64,000 nt of DNA from Prolixibacteraceae bacterium. GTDB lineage: Bacteria; Bacteroidota; Bacteroidia; Bacteroidales; Prolixibacteraceae. This document shows positions 1 through 9,186 of the stretch, in pieces. The DNA is taken from positions 2,728,001 through 2,792,000 of the forward strand of contig CP082230.1 of NCBI GenBank assembly GCA_019856515.1, read 5' to 3'. Within the stretch, counting starts at the first letter, position 1. Every line of letters starts with the position of its first letter. The translations under genes were made by a program, and so were the position numbers. The notes beneath the pieces were generated by a model. That model saw only the letters and a program-made list of their open reading frames with translations, was not told the DNA's origin and did not search any database.

Positions 1-198
1 ATTGTGGAAGGTGGGCCTGCAACCCTAAAGTCTTTAATTGATCAAGAACTATGGGATGAAGCTAGAGTATTCCTAGGACACGGATTCTTCCAATCAGGTG
101 TCAAAGCCCCTGGATTTCCTGGTAAAATGATTAGTCGTGATTATCTTGATAACTCTAGTTTAATTGTATTCCGTAGAGAAGAGATAAAACCATTATAA
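1..198 (+). CDS. ribD: RibD C-terminal reductase domain (partial)
   Basis: This is the last 65 codons of a gene that begins before the window; the frame is open from base 1. The visible residues VEGGPATL, LWDEARVF and GVKAPGF fit the C-terminal end of the riboflavin reductase domain of RibD, where the EGG motif helps bind NADPH. RibD is a cytoplasmic bifunctional deaminase/reductase that acts on the pyrimidine intermediate of riboflavin synthesis. The deaminase half lies outside the window, so a stand-alone reductase cannot be excluded. The gene is convergent with the glycosyltransferase gene that follows, and a hairpin lies between them. Confidence 0.8.
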   Translation: MVEGGPATLKSLIDQELWDEARVFLGHGFFQSGVKAPGFPGKMISRDYLDNSSLIVFRREEIKPL

Positions 199-211
199 GA
201 AGGGTGTATAG

Positions 212-261
212 GTTTCAAATATAGGAGAAAACATAGCTGTATTTCTCCCTATATTTGAAAC
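212..261. terminator. Hairpin between convergent genes
   Basis: A stem of about 19 bp (arms 212-230 and 242-261, with one bulged G) and an 11-nt loop lie between the 3' ends of ribD and the glycosyltransferase gene. There is no strong T run on either strand, so a role as a bidirectional terminator is inferred from position. Confidence 0.5.
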
Positions 262-349
262 TATTACAATTTTATCGTACGATTTAATTGGTATGACTGC
301 CTCCAAAGTGTTTCTGTTATACCAACCTCATTTAAATATGTAGCAGCTA

Positions 350-1075
350 TTACTTATAGTTTCGAAAAAAACTATTAAACTTCATCTTTATCACACCAAA
401 AAAAGCTTCACTAAAAATACCTCCACTCATCTTTGATGTCCCCTCTTGTCGGTCGGTGAAGATAATCGGTACTTCCTGAACCTCAAAGCCATATTTCCAT
501 GATGTGAACTTCAACTCAATCTGAAATCCATAGCCTTTCATTTTGATCTTATCAAGTGGTATCTTCTCTAAAACACCTCGGCGATAACACTTGAAACCTG
601 CGGTGGCATCCATCACTTGCATTCTTGTTGCCAAACGAACATACATGGATGCTCCATAGGACATCAGTACCCTGCCCAATGGCCAATTGATAACATTGAT
701 TCCAGAGATATAGCGTGATCCAATAGCTAGATCCGCTCCATCTACACACTTTTGGCGTAGGCGAATCAGATCATCTGGATTGTGTGAGAAATCTGCATCC
801 ATCTCGTATATAAATTCATACTCATGAGCCAATGCCCATCTAAAACCGTGAATATATGCAGTGCCTAGACCTTGTTTCCCTGATCGGTGTTCGATAAATA
901 CGCGGTCCTGAAACTCACGAGATAAGGTCTCTACAATGTCTCCAGTCCCGTCTGGAGAACCATCGTCGATAACCAAAATATGAAAGTCATGATCTAAGTT
1001 CATCACATAACGAATCATCTTTTCGATATTCTCTTTCTCATTATAAGTGGGAATGATAACGATGGAATCTTTCAC
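350..1075 (-). CDS. Polyprenol-phosphate mannosyltransferase-like GT2 glycosyltransferase
   Basis: A 241-residue family 2 glycosyltransferase of the DPM1 type, which transfers mannose (or a related sugar) from a nucleotide sugar to a polyprenyl phosphate at the inner face of the membrane. The N-terminus IIPTYNEKENI (7-17), the nucleotide-binding DDGSPDGT (37-44) and the metal-binding MDADFSHNP (92-100) are the standard marks of this family. The protein ends after the catalytic domain and lacks the C-terminal membrane helices of longer members, so it is the short DPM1-like form. The exact sugar cannot be read from the sequence. It is a single gene on the minus strand, divergent from nothing and downstream of the pnp terminator. 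Confidence 0.88.
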   Translation of the reverse strand: MKDSIVIIPTYNEKENIEKMIRYVMNLDHDFHILVIDDGSPDGTGDIVETLSREFQDRVFIEHRSGKQGLGTAYIHGFRWALAHEYEFIYEMDADFSHNPDDLIRLRQKCVDGADLAIGSRYISGINVINWPLGRVLMSYGASMYVRLATRMQVMDATAGFKCYRRGVLEKIPLDKIKMKGYGFQIELKFTSWKYGFEVQEVPIIFTDRQEGTSKMSGGIFSEAFFGVIKMKFNSFFRNYK

Positions 1076-1204
1076 GTGTTATTAAGTTTATGATGTTCTA
1101 CTACCTTGAATTATTATAGATAAGATTACGAAACTTTTATCAGAAAAAAAAGGTTATGACAGTGATTTCTTCGATTTTAAAATACTGTTAACTTAAATGG
1201 AATA

Positions 1205-1241
1205 AAAAAAGCCCACCTCCAAATGGAGAGTGGGCTTTTAT
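1205..1241 (-). terminator. Rho-independent terminator of pnp
   Basis: Arms AAAAGCCCAC (1207-1216) and its complement (1230-1239) enclose a loop with a smaller inner stem. On the minus strand the stem is followed by a T-rich run, 45 nt past the pnp stop codon. A short TTCG tandem repeat (1242-1256) sits between stop and stem. Confidence 0.85.
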
Positions 1242-1285
1242 CGTTCGTTCGTTCGTAAAAGTAGTCTTTATCTAAAAGGTTCTAC

Positions 1286-3517
1286 TTAATTATTATTTGG
1301 GCGACGATTGCCACCATTCTCTCTGCGATCACCACCTTCACGGCGATTACCACCTTCACGGCGGTTGCCACCTTCTCTACTACGTGGTGGACGCTCTACA
1401 TAACCTTCTGGTTTTGGGAGCAACACCTTACGAGAAAGCTTTAACTTACCAGTTTTGCTGTCAACATCAACCAGTTTTACTTCGATTTCATCTCCCTCTT
1501 TCATCAAACCGTCCATGTTCTCATGACGAGACCAGTCGATTTCTGAAATATGAAGAAGTCCATCTTTTCCTGGAATAATCTCAACGAATGCACCGAATGC
1601 AACAATAGATTTTACTTTTCCTTTGTAAACTTCGCCTACTTCAGGAATAGCAACAATAGCTTTAATACGAGCTAGTGCAGCCTCAATAGTATCTTTGTTA
1701 GTCGCCGAAATCTCTACAATACCTTGACCATCTTTCTCTTCAATAGAGATCACAGATTGTGTATCCTCTTGAATTTGTTGGATAATCTTTCCACCAGGTC
1801 CAATGATCGCACCAATCATATCTTTTGGTACAGCCATCTTCACAATACGTGGAACAAAAGGCTTATAATCATCACGAACTTCAGGAATTACTTCCTCTAC
1901 TTTGTCCATAATGTGTAAACGACCTTGACGTGCTTGCTCTAATGCTTGCTCTAGAATTTCGTATGGAAGTCCGTCTACTTTGATATCCATCTGTGTAGCC
2001 GTAATACCATCACGAGTTCCTGTCACTTTGAAATCCATATCTCCTAAGTGATCTTCATCACCTAAAATATCAGATAACACAGCAAATTTCTCATTGTCTG
2101 TAATCAAGCCCATTGCAATACCAGTTACAGGCTTCTTAATTTGAACACCTGCATCCATTAGTGCCATAGTACCTGCACAAACTGTTGCCATCGATGATGA
2201 ACCGTTCGACTCCAATACATCTGAAATCACACGAATCACATAAGGATAATCTGCTGGGATCATTCCTTTTAGTGCACGATAAGCTAGATTTCCATGTCCG
2301 ATCTCACGACGTGAGATTCCTCTTGGAGTACGAGCTTCTCCTGTACAGAAAGGTGGGAAGTTGTAGTGTAACAAGAATCGTTCTCTACTTTGTAGGGTCG
2401 CATTGTCAATGATCTTCTCATCTGACTTAGTTCCTAGTGTTACAGATGTAAGAGACTGTGTCTCTCCACGTGTAAATACTGCTGAACCATGGACGCGAGG
2501 TAAGTAATCTACCTCTCCCCAAATAGGACGAATCTCTGTTGTCTCTCTACCATCTAAACGCTGGCCTTCATCAAGTACACAGCGACGTACCGCATCCTTT
2601 TGTACATCATGATAGTATTGATTGATAAGGAAAGAGTTAATCTCACTCTCTTCTTTTCCTTCGCTATATGCTGTAACAAATGCTTCTTTTACCTCAGAGA
2701 ATAGTTGGCTACGCTTATGCTTGTCTGCAAGCCCCATGGCTGCAATCTCATAACATTTGTCGTAACACATCTCTTTGATTGACGCTTCCAAAGCTTCGTC
2801 TGACTCCTCATGACAATACTCTCGCTTCTCTACACCAAGCTCTTTTGCAAGCTCTTCTTGTGCAGTACACTGTGCGCGAATGGCATCGTGAGCGACTTTG
2901 ATAGCATCTAGCATCTCCTGCTCAGACACTTCGTCCATCTCTCCTTCTACCATCATGATGTTGTCGTAAGTTGCACCCACCATAATATCTAGATCTGCCT
3001 CTTGCAACTGATCATAGGTTGGATTAATCACATAACCTCCTGCGATACGTGCAACACGTGCTTCAGAGATGTAAGTTTCAAATGGAACATTTGAAACTGC
3101 TAATGCTGCAGATGCTGCCAAGCCAGCTAGGGCATCAGGCATATCTCCTTCTCCTACAGAGAGAAGAGAGATCATTACTACAGTCTCAGCGTGAAAATCA
3201 CTTGGGAAAAGTGGACGCAAGGCACGGTCTACCAAACGAGAAACTAGGATTTCGTCATCTGACGGACGTCCTTCTCTTTTAGTAAATCCACCAGGAAAAC
3301 GTCCTGCTGCTGAAAATTTCTCACGGTAATCTACCGTAAGTGGCATGAAATCAACATTGTCTTTTGCTTCAGTAGCCGCAACTACTGTGGCCAACAACAT
3401 TGTATCACCCATTCTTACTACAACCGATCCATCAGCTTGCTTAGCCAACTTTCCAGTCTCGATAGAGATGGATCTTCCATCGCCTAGATCGATTGTTTTA
3501 ACTACAGGTTGAATCAT
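1286..3517 (-). CDS. pnp: Polyribonucleotide nucleotidyltransferase (PNPase)
   Basis: A full-length 743-residue PNPase, the phosphorolytic 3'-5' exoribonuclease that degrades mRNA and can add tails. Two RNase PH-like cores are followed by a KH domain containing GAIIGPGGK (about 565-625) and an S1 domain containing [15 protein letters not shown] (about 635-703). The protein ends in an unusual basic tail of repeated REGGNRR-type units (about 715-740), which resembles RGG-like RNA-binding tails. The gene lies directly downstream of rpsO, the classic order, with a hairpin between them, so both read-through and independent transcription are likely. The start at [14 protein letters not shown] fits the family N-terminus. 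Confidence 0.98.
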   Translation of the reverse strand: MIQPVVKTIDLGDGRSISIETGKLAKQADGSVVVRMGDTMLLATVVAATEAKDNVDFMPLTVDYREKFSAAGRFPGGFTKREGRPSDDEILVSRLVDRALRPLFPSDFHAETVVMISLLSVGEGDMPDALAGLAASAALAVSNVPFETYISEARVARIAGGYVINPTYDQLQEADLDIMVGATYDNIMMVEGEMDEVSEQEMLDAIKVAHDAIRAQCTAQEELAKELGVEKREYCHEESDEALEASIKEMCYDKCYEIAAMGLADKHKRSQLFSEVKEAFVTAYSEGKEESEINSFLINQYYHDVQKDAVRRCVLDEGQRLDGRETTEIRPIWGEVDYLPRVHGSAVFTRGETQSLTSVTLGTKSDEKIIDNATLQSRERFLLHYNFPPFCTGEARTPRGISRREIGHGNLAYRALKGMIPADYPYVIRVISDVLESNGSSSMATVCAGTMALMDAGVQIKKPVTGIAMGLITDNEKFAVLSDILGDEDHLGDMDFKVTGTRDGITATQMDIKVDGLPYEILEQALEQARQGRLHIMDKVEEVIPEVRDDYKPFVPRIVKMAVPKDMIGAIIGPGGKIIQQIQEDTQSVISIEEKDGQGIVEISATNKDTIEAALARIKAIVAIPEVGEVYKGKVKSIVAFGAFVEIIPGKDGLLHISEIDWSRHENMDGLMKEGDEIEVKLVDVDSKTGKLKLSRKVLLPKPEGYVERPPRSREGGNRREGGNRREGGDRRENGGNRRPNNN

Positions 3518-3572
3518 AATTTCAAAAAATTAATAATCGAAAGATAAATGGGTGGGGCCTTTCGAAAACAGA

Positions 3573-3596
3573 AAAGAGAGGGTAAAACCTCTCTTT
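3573..3596 (-). terminator. Hairpin in the rpsO-pnp gap
   Basis: A 9-bp stem (AAAGAGAGG at 3573-3581 with 3588-3596) with a 6-nt loop sits 7 nt past the rpsO stop. On the minus strand a short T run follows. It resembles the leaky terminator or RNase processing hairpin found between rpsO and pnp in other bacteria; that function is inferred. Confidence 0.6.
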
Positions 3597-3602
3597 ATAA
3601 AA

Positions 3603-3872
3603 TTATTTACGCAAGTTAAGTTCTTTGATGATCGCACGGTAACGCTCGATATCTTTACGCTTAAGATAATCAAGCAAGCTACGACGCTTACCTACCAACT
3701 TGATAAGTGCATGTTGTGTAGAGAAATCTTTGCGGTTCACTTTCAAATGTTCTGTTAAGTGTGCAATACGGAATGTAAACAACGCAATTTGTCCTTCTGC
3801 AGAACCTGTGTTTGTTGCTTTCTCTCCGTGTTTAGCAAAAATCTCTTGTTTTTTTTCTGAAGTTAAATACAT
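3603..3872 (-). CDS. rpsO: 30S ribosomal protein S15
   Basis: An 89-residue protein with the exact family length and layout. It contains GSAEGQIALFTFRIAHLTEHLK (shown here by its ends GSAEGQ at 23-28 and LTEHLK at 39-44) and the C-terminal GKRRSLLDYLK segment that contacts 16S rRNA helices. S15 is an early primary binder in the small-subunit platform and in many bacteria regulates its own translation. It is the first gene of the rpsO-pnp unit; the 200 nt upstream carry no gene. Confidence 0.98.
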   Translation of the reverse strand: MYLTSEKKQEIFAKHGEKATNTGSAEGQIALFTFRIAHLTEHLKVNRKDFSTQHALIKLVGKRRSLLDYLKRKDIERYRAIIKELNLRK

Positions 3873-4075
3873 CTTAGAATAATTTAATTAATGATACAAT
3901 ATCCACGCAGCAACATAAATTAATATCGCAACCGCGCAGAATCAACTGAAAATTCGCAACAAAGTTAATATTTTTTGTTGTCCAATCTCCATTATAATAC
4001 GTTTATTTTGAATATTTCTATCGCTTTGTCAATGTTGTGAATTCCAATAGGATAAATACATTATCCAAAACATTT

Positions 4076-5101
4076 TTATTTTCCTCTCTCTAGCGTTTTT
4101 CTAAACTCTGAAACTTGCACTACTGAACCTAAAACAAACAGTTTATCTGCTCGGTCTAATTCGTAATTGTCTTGCGGGTTGAAGATATATTTTCCGCTTT
4201 TCTGTTTTACCCCCACAATATTGATTCCAGAGACATCAATTCTTTTCAACTCGTCGATAGTGCGCCCCTCAAACATGCGACACATATAGTCACATCCAAT
4301 CTCTTCCAAGGCCACATCCTTATTGCTTTGAAGTAGTACATATTCCATAAACTCCACGACATCAGGTTGCATAACCAACTTTGACATACGTTGTCCACCC
4401 ATGCGTTCAGGCATGATCACATTGTTTGCCCCAGCTCTCTTTAGCTTCATATCCGAGCCTCTTTCCGATGCACGGCTAATGATCTTTAGATTGGGATTCA
4501 TCTCTCTGGCCGTAAGCACCACAAAAACATTGTCTGCATCATTAGGTGTGGTGGCAATCAAAGCTTTTGCTCTATCTATACCCGCAGCAATCAAAATCTC
4601 TTCATGGGTGGCATCTCCCTTTATGTATAACATGTTGGGAGACTCTTTGATCCGATCGATAACATTGTCTCGTTTCTCTATGATGACAAAATCTTGCTCG
4701 TGGTCCTGAAGCTCCAAGCATGCTTGCTCTCCATTGCGGCCAAAACCACAAACAATGACATGATCGGTTAGTTTATGTATACGTTTATTCACTCTGTTAT
4801 TTTTTATGTATTCAAACAGTTCGCCTTCTACAATAAAGGTCACGACTGCCGTACCTAAGTAGGCCAAATTACCGAGCGACATCAATATCAATGCCGAAGT
4901 GAAAAGTCGTCCCACCTCTGAGAGTGGCTTGATCTCCCCAAATCCTACGGTAGAGACGGTGATGATGGTCATATACAGCGCATCAATAAAGCTGTACTCT
5001 TCAAGAACCATATAACCAACAATACCAAAAGTCAGAATTAATACAAAAATAGAGATTCCTATTCTGAGTGTCTTTGTTGATTTATGTTTAAACTGATTCA
5101 T
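4076..5101 (-). CDS. Two-helix potassium channel with RCK (TrkA-N/TrkA-C) domain
   Basis: A 341-residue inner-membrane channel subunit. A first membrane helix (about 13-33) is followed by the pore loop with selectivity filter TVGFGE (51-56), a variant of TVGYGD, and a second helix (about 66-92). The cytoplasmic part begins with the Rossmann signature VIVCGFGRNG (115-124) of an RCK/TrkA-N domain and ends in a TrkA-C-type ligand domain. This is the MthK/Kch architecture, in which a ligand such as Ca2+ or a nucleotide gates K+ flow. The ligand cannot be told from the sequence. The DUF2851 gene lies 51 nt upstream on the same strand, so the two may be co-transcribed. Confidence 0.92.
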   Translation of the reverse strand: MNQFKHKSTKTLRIGISIFVLILTFGIVGYMVLEEYSFIDALYMTIITVSTVGFGEIKPLSEVGRLFTSALILMSLGNLAYLGTAVVTFIVEGELFEYIKNNRVNKRIHKLTDHVIVCGFGRNGEQACLELQDHEQDFVIIEKRDNVIDRIKESPNMLYIKGDATHEEILIAAGIDRAKALIATTPNDADNVFVVLTAREMNPNLKIISRASERGSDMKLKRAGANNVIMPERMGGQRMSKLVMQPDVVEFMEYVLLQSNKDVALEEIGCDYMCRMFEGRTIDELKRIDVSGINIVGVKQKSGKYIFNPQDNYELDRADKLFVLGSVVQVSEFRKTLERGK

Positions 5102-5152
5102 TAAGCGATATAACTAATTTTCCTTTTTACCAAATGTACCACAATTTCAGAA

Positions 5153-6433
5153 TTAATGCTTTAAATTATTCAATAAAACATGTCCAATGTCACATTCTAA
5201 ACATTTATCTCTCATACAGTATTGATGGTGTAAGGCAATGAGTGCTTGCGAGTCCATAGCATGAACTAGTTTGAATCCTCGTTGTTGCCACATCTTCGTG
5301 ATGTAGTTCTTCTCATATGGAATTGTCTGAAGCCAATGTAACCCCTTCTCTTTCCAATCTTCTCGGTTGAGCTTCTCCCCATAAACCATCAAAAAAGGAA
5401 TGATAGTATTGATAATAATATTGTAGATCGCCGTTTTGCTTAACCTCTTTTTCTTAAACGTACTGCTCCCCTTGAACTGGTAATGGGTGTGCCAATACTC
5501 CGACGGCGTTACATCAAAAAGTGCTACCACCTCTTGGATGTTCTCTTTTTCTACGGTCTGAGATAGGAGATGAGTGCTCTGTGCTATCAACGAAACAAAT
5601 TGTGCAATACGTATCGTTGGGAAATTTGTTGGACGCGTCCGCATAAACTTCCAAATACCTCTATCTAGCGGTATCAAACCATACTTGTTCTTCAAAAACT
5701 GATACTCCGAAATTAATCGGCTTACCCATGGATCTCTGCTCTTCTCTGGAAGTAACCCCGATTGTCCGAAATATAGTGCCTCCAAACGATCTATACCATC
5801 TCTCTCTTTCGATAATATAGTGAGTGGTATCGATCGTGCCAACTGCTCCATTGGGTCGCTATTGATTCGGAATCCAAAACTGCGTGCCAACAGATAGTAA
5901 AACACATGTCGCCAATCGTTCAAACTCCATTGTAATAACGACTTCATCTCATCCGCTTTTCGCTCCAAACGATCCACCGCCAATCGTTGAAGAATAAAGT
6001 GGTAGTGAAGCATCGGAATTTCACCTGCCATTACATCACATCGCAACCACTGCTTGCAAGACTCCCACTCCTCTAACTTCTCTGTGAATTCGGATAACAA
6101 AACCAACTCTAGACACGGGATCTCTCCCCCCGTTCTTCGAAATACTTTCCTATCCTCTTCTAATACCACATGCAAAATGACATTATCATACGATGCCTGT
6201 TTATCATGACCATGACTATACCATTCAGAAGATCGGTGATGAATCTCGACATTCCCAACCCAAAGCGTACCATCAATGCGTATTCGTGCTTGAAAAAAAT
6301 CGGGACCAGCATCATGATGAAGATAACCAGGATGAATCACCTCAATCAACTTTCCGTCACTACTCGTCAGATTATCCAATCTATACAGCCTGTGTTGCCA
6401 AGCCTGTTGTATATGTAATTCGGTTAATTTCAT
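5153..6433 (-). CDS. DUF2851 family protein
   Basis: A Bacteroidota-typical DUF2851 protein of unknown function, about 426 residues from the chosen start. The family pattern is clear near the N-terminus: PGYLHHDAGPDFFQARI followed by WVGNVEIHHRSSEW and NVILHVVLE, which recalls a nuclease-like fold but has no demonstrated activity. The C-terminus has a Cys-rich cluster, CMRDKCLECDIG, that could bind metal. The open frame extends 10 codons upstream to a TTG at 6463, but the ATG at 6431-6433 (MKLTELHIQQAW) matches the family start and is preferred. It lies just upstream of the K+ channel gene. Confidence 0.8.
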   Translation of the reverse strand: MKLTELHIQQAWQHRLYRLDNLTSSDGKLIEVIHPGYLHHDAGPDFFQARIRIDGTLWVGNVEIHHRSSEWYSHGHDKQASYDNVILHVVLEEDRKVFRRTGGEIPCLELVLLSEFTEKLEEWESCKQWLRCDVMAGEIPMLHYHFILQRLAVDRLERKADEMKSLLQWSLNDWRHVFYYLLARSFGFRINSDPMEQLARSIPLTILSKERDGIDRLEALYFGQSGLLPEKSRDPWVSRLISEYQFLKNKYGLIPLDRGIWKFMRTRPTNFPTIRIAQFVSLIAQSTHLLSQTVEKENIQEVVALFDVTPSEYWHTHYQFKGSSTFKKKRLSKTAIYNIIINTIIPFLMVYGEKLNREDWKEKGLHWLQTIPYEKNYITKMWQQRGFKLVHAMDSQALIALHHQYCMRDKCLECDIGHVLLNNLKH

Positions 6434-6749
6434 CTCAATATATATAGAATCAAAGCCCAACAATCAGCCCCTTACTCATGATAAATATCCTTCACCCTCT
6501 GCATACAAAATCCATCCCCTTCTCCTCTTTTTTTGATAGAAGAGGCTACTAGAAATTATTGTACCGTAGACCTCTCCTTAAGAGACATTAAAAATAGTGC
6601 AGTTCAGGATCTTAGTAAAGACCTTATCTCTATTATACAATTCATCGATCGCAAAGTTTAAATTGCCTATGTTTTTATTTACTCATCACACAAAACAGAA
6701 GTCATCCTCCTGCATCAATCGTACTTCCTTGCTACCTTCTCCTCACCTA

Positions 6750-6945
6750 GTCCGTCCCTAATATATCCCTAATCCGTCCTTAATATATCCTTAATCCGTC
6801 CTTTGTCCATGCTTTAGCCATGGTTCGTCCATGGTTCGTCCATCGATTTCGGGGTTTTTGATGGCTGAACCATGGATCAATGATGGACAAATCATGGACA
6901 AAGGACGGATTAAGGATATATTAAGGACGGATGAGAGACGGATTA
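6750..6945. repeat. Very long imperfect inverted repeat with 40-bp perfect arms
   Basis: Bases 6772-6811 and 6893-6932 are perfect 40-bp inverted arms, flanked on both sides by further partial pairing. The left arm is itself a tandem repeat of a 22-bp unit (TCCGTCCYTAATATATCCYT with two As, 2.3 copies). The inner part repeats the word GGTTCGTCCAT. No reading frame crosses it. As RNA it would form a hairpin of about 90 bp. Origin and role are unknown. Confidence 0.85.
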
Positions 6946-7026
6946 TCTAGGGTGGATGTATAGGGTATTCCATAGGGAAGTATAAGGTTATCTCTGTTTT
7001 TCATCAACTCTAGACAGAGTTAGACA

Positions 7027-7083
7027 ACGGTGTAAAGACGGTGTGACGGTGTTTAATTTTACACCGTCCACCGTTTACATCGT
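7027..7083. repeat. Inverted repeat built from ACGGTGT words
   Basis: The left arm (7027-7052) repeats ACGGTGT three times and pairs, with small bulges, with 7061-7083. It is the second of three stacked hairpins in the gene-free stretch between 6434 and 7422; nothing else was recognised in the rest of that stretch. Confidence 0.7.
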
Positions 7084-7145
7084 CGGTCTTAATAGCTGAA
7101 CATCCAACCCAACCCAATACTATCCATTCCATTGTAATGGGTTTT

Positions 7146-7262
7146 GCTTAGTTTGTGCCAATTCATTGGCACGCCTTGCGCCTTGCTACTGTATCCCTGT
7201 TTTTGATAAAACACTATGGATGGGGCATCCCTCTCGTGCCAATGAATTGGCACAAACTAAGC
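7146..7262. repeat. 27-bp perfect inverted repeat
   Basis: Bases 7146-7172 and 7236-7262 are perfect 27-bp complements separated by 63 nt. Each arm contains an internal palindrome, GTGCCAATTCATTGGCAC or its complement. It could be a mobile-element end pair or a structured RNA, but no coding sequence lies between the arms. Confidence 0.85.
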
Positions 7263-7422
7263 ACTATTGGATGTTGAATGGATAGATAGCAGTGTGTTGA
7301 CGTTGGGGGGATGTGGTTTGCGTGTTGATAGGGTTAAGGTCGTGAGCATAATGCACCTTATTCGAGCTTGATTTATGTGTCAATATTCACAAGTTCAAAT
7401 GTTACTGATTCTCTTTTTTGTT

Positions 7423-8523
7423 TTAGAAGATGGCTTTGTGGTATTGGGTTGTTTTACTCCACTGAAGGTTGGAGTAGAATTCCAGGTAGAAGGTATTTGG
7501 GTCAACAGGAATATAGCAATTGATCCCATGGCTGTTTTTTAGTGATAGTGTTTCTTGAAAATATTCTGTGTGGTCATGAAAGAGGATAAAAGAAGATAGT
7601 GCTGTTTGCATTTGATTTGCTGCTTTGGTTCCATAGTTTTTATCTATCATATCCATCAGATCATAGCAGTCGGCTTCTTTATGAAATTTCTGCACATTTG
7701 TTGCTTTGACTTTTGTATTAGGTCGAGAGGAAATGACCTTTTGCATGACAAGTTGAACCATTGGGATATGGTTTAGGTTGTACAGAGCAATGCTTGCGGA
7801 TTGCATCCTCCCTTCTTTTTGTTTGTAATGGTCAATATAGGTTTTACACACCTCTTTTAGTCTGTCTTCAATAGTAAGCTGTGTATTAAGAAGAACTGGC
7901 AGTATCTTTTGGTAGGGCATTCCTGTGGTTAATATATCCGTTGGAGAAGCAATAAGATAATCGGAGGTGTTTTGTAGTTCAGAAGCCACTTCTACACTTC
8001 CCATCAAACAGGCATCGAAAAGGATATATTTAAATTTTGTTGGCAATGCCGTTGCGAGATCATGGATCTCCATCGTAGATTGCTTGTCCACACCAAATGA
8101 TTTGGTTTTGGGTTTTGGGGCAGGAAACCAAGAGGTGCCATGTGACCATAAGATCAATCCATACTGCTGGGATGGATATCTCTCGATCACCTCTTTGAGT
8201 ACCTGATGGAGGGTATGGCTATCCGCCGAGTTTTGATCGGGATATTGTTTAACCACCTGTCGGTGGATAGCCGTACCATTCTTTTTGTTGAGCTCCATAA
8301 GGTAGGAGCTTTTATCCCCCTTATCCATAAAAACAATCACCTTCTGATCCTCCTTTATGCCTTCTACCATATCATATACATTCAACAGCGCATTGCCTTT
8401 GAGGTCATTATCTGCTGCCATATAGATCACTAATGTCTCGCTGGATTGTGGTTCTAAACTATCTGTTTGTTTGCAACTAAATAATATTGAAGCAAGGAAT
8501 ATATATAGATGGAGATAATTCAT
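7423..8523 (-). CDS. Clostripain-family (C11) cysteine protease lipoprotein
   Basis: A 366-residue C11 peptidase, a family that cleaves after Arg or Lys and includes clostripain and the Bacteroides protease fragipain. The N-terminus is a lipoprotein signal with Cys17 in LFSC. The predicted catalytic His128 lies in LILWSHGTSW and Cys172 in LFDACLMGSVEVA. The length fits single-chain C11 enzymes with a modest C-terminal region. It is the last of three lipoprotein genes on this strand, 51 nt after the 184-residue lipoprotein gene, and probably sits on the cell envelope. The natural substrate is unknown; its neighbours are candidates. Confidence 0.88.
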   Translation of the reverse strand: MNYLHLYIFLASILFSCKQTDSLEPQSSETLVIYMAADNDLKGNALLNVYDMVEGIKEDQKVIVFMDKGDKSSYLMELNKKNGTAIHRQVVKQYPDQNSADSHTLHQVLKEVIERYPSQQYGLILWSHGTSWFPAPKPKTKSFGVDKQSTMEIHDLATALPTKFKYILFDACLMGSVEVASELQNTSDYLIASPTDILTTGMPYQKILPVLLNTQLTIEDRLKEVCKTYIDHYKQKEGRMQSASIALYNLNHIPMVQLVMQKVISSRPNTKVKATNVQKFHKEADCYDLMDMIDKNYGTKAANQMQTALSSFILFHDHTEYFQETLSLKNSHGINCYIPVDPNTFYLEFYSNLQWSKTTQYHKAIF

Positions 8524-8574
8524 TCAAATAGAATTAGTCTTGGGTGGATAATTGAATAAGAGATAGCAAATTTG

Positions 8575-9129
8575 TTATCGGTCTTCTTTTTTGTAATATA
8601 CTGTAATGTCTGATAGATACACAAATCTAGGATCTTTTAGATTCTGAAACTCAGCAGTCATGTTGATAATGATGGTGTCGTTTCGGTATTCTATAGTTTC
8701 AAAAGAGTCATTATCATTCCATTTAGTTGCAATATCTGTTTTGAAACCTACACTTTTATCAGTATTTTGATAACACTCTTGACTATTGATAGTCCATAAA
8801 TCAAATTCTAGTGATAGCATATGGGGATCGTCATAATCTCTGATTAATACTTTGGGAATTGTATAGGAAAAGTATGTTTTGTCTCCAGAGTTATGTACAT
8901 CAAGCATAAAATTGCAAAAGTCTGATCGAAATCCTAATTGGGCTGATTCTACTTCAACAAGCATGTCCTCATGTTTCCCATTGCGGTTTACATCAATATC
9001 CTCAGAAGACTCCCATTTAACCATTTTATATCTGCCGATCACATGGTTTGGTATATTATTTTGATTCTCATCATTTGAACAAGATGAAAGGGCAATTAGA
9101 GCTAATGCAAAAATAATTAATTTCTTCAT
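8575..9129 (-). CDS. Unknown lipoprotein, 184 residues
   Basis: A small secreted lipoprotein with signal peptide and lipobox LSSC (Cys17). No family was recognised. Residues around DIDVNRNGKHEDML form an EF-hand-like acidic loop of the kind that often binds Ca2+ in Bacteroidota surface proteins; the remainder looks beta-rich, possibly lipocalin-like (a guess). It lies between the large unknown lipoprotein gene (57 nt upstream, with an intervening hairpin) and the C11 protease gene (51 nt downstream). The shared strand, tight spacing and common lipoprotein signals suggest one functional unit. Confidence 0.75.
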   Translation of the reverse strand: MKKLIIFALALIALSSCSNDENQNNIPNHVIGRYKMVKWESSEDIDVNRNGKHEDMLVEVESAQLGFRSDFCNFMLDVHNSGDKTYFSYTIPKVLIRDYDDPHMLSLEFDLWTINSQECYQNTDKSVGFKTDIATKWNDNDSFETIEYRNDTIIINMTAEFQNLKDPRFVYLSDITVYYKKEDR

Positions 9130-9146
9130 GGTGTAAGTTTTTATAA

Positions 9147-9177
9147 AGTCCGATTGAGGCTTAATATCAATCGGACT
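9147..9177 (-). terminator. Intergenic hairpin between two lipoprotein genes
   Basis: An 11-bp perfect stem (9147-9157 with 9167-9177) and a 9-nt loop lie 10 nt past the stop of the large lipoprotein gene. The following T run on the minus strand is weak, so it may attenuate or process the transcript rather than end it. Confidence 0.55.
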
Positions 9178-9186
9178 ATTTTAAAT

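Noticed and set aside
1242..1256. TTCG tetranucleotide tandem repeat after pnp as a phase-variation tract
   Set aside because: It lies outside any frame, between the stop codon and terminator of pnp, and has fewer than four units.
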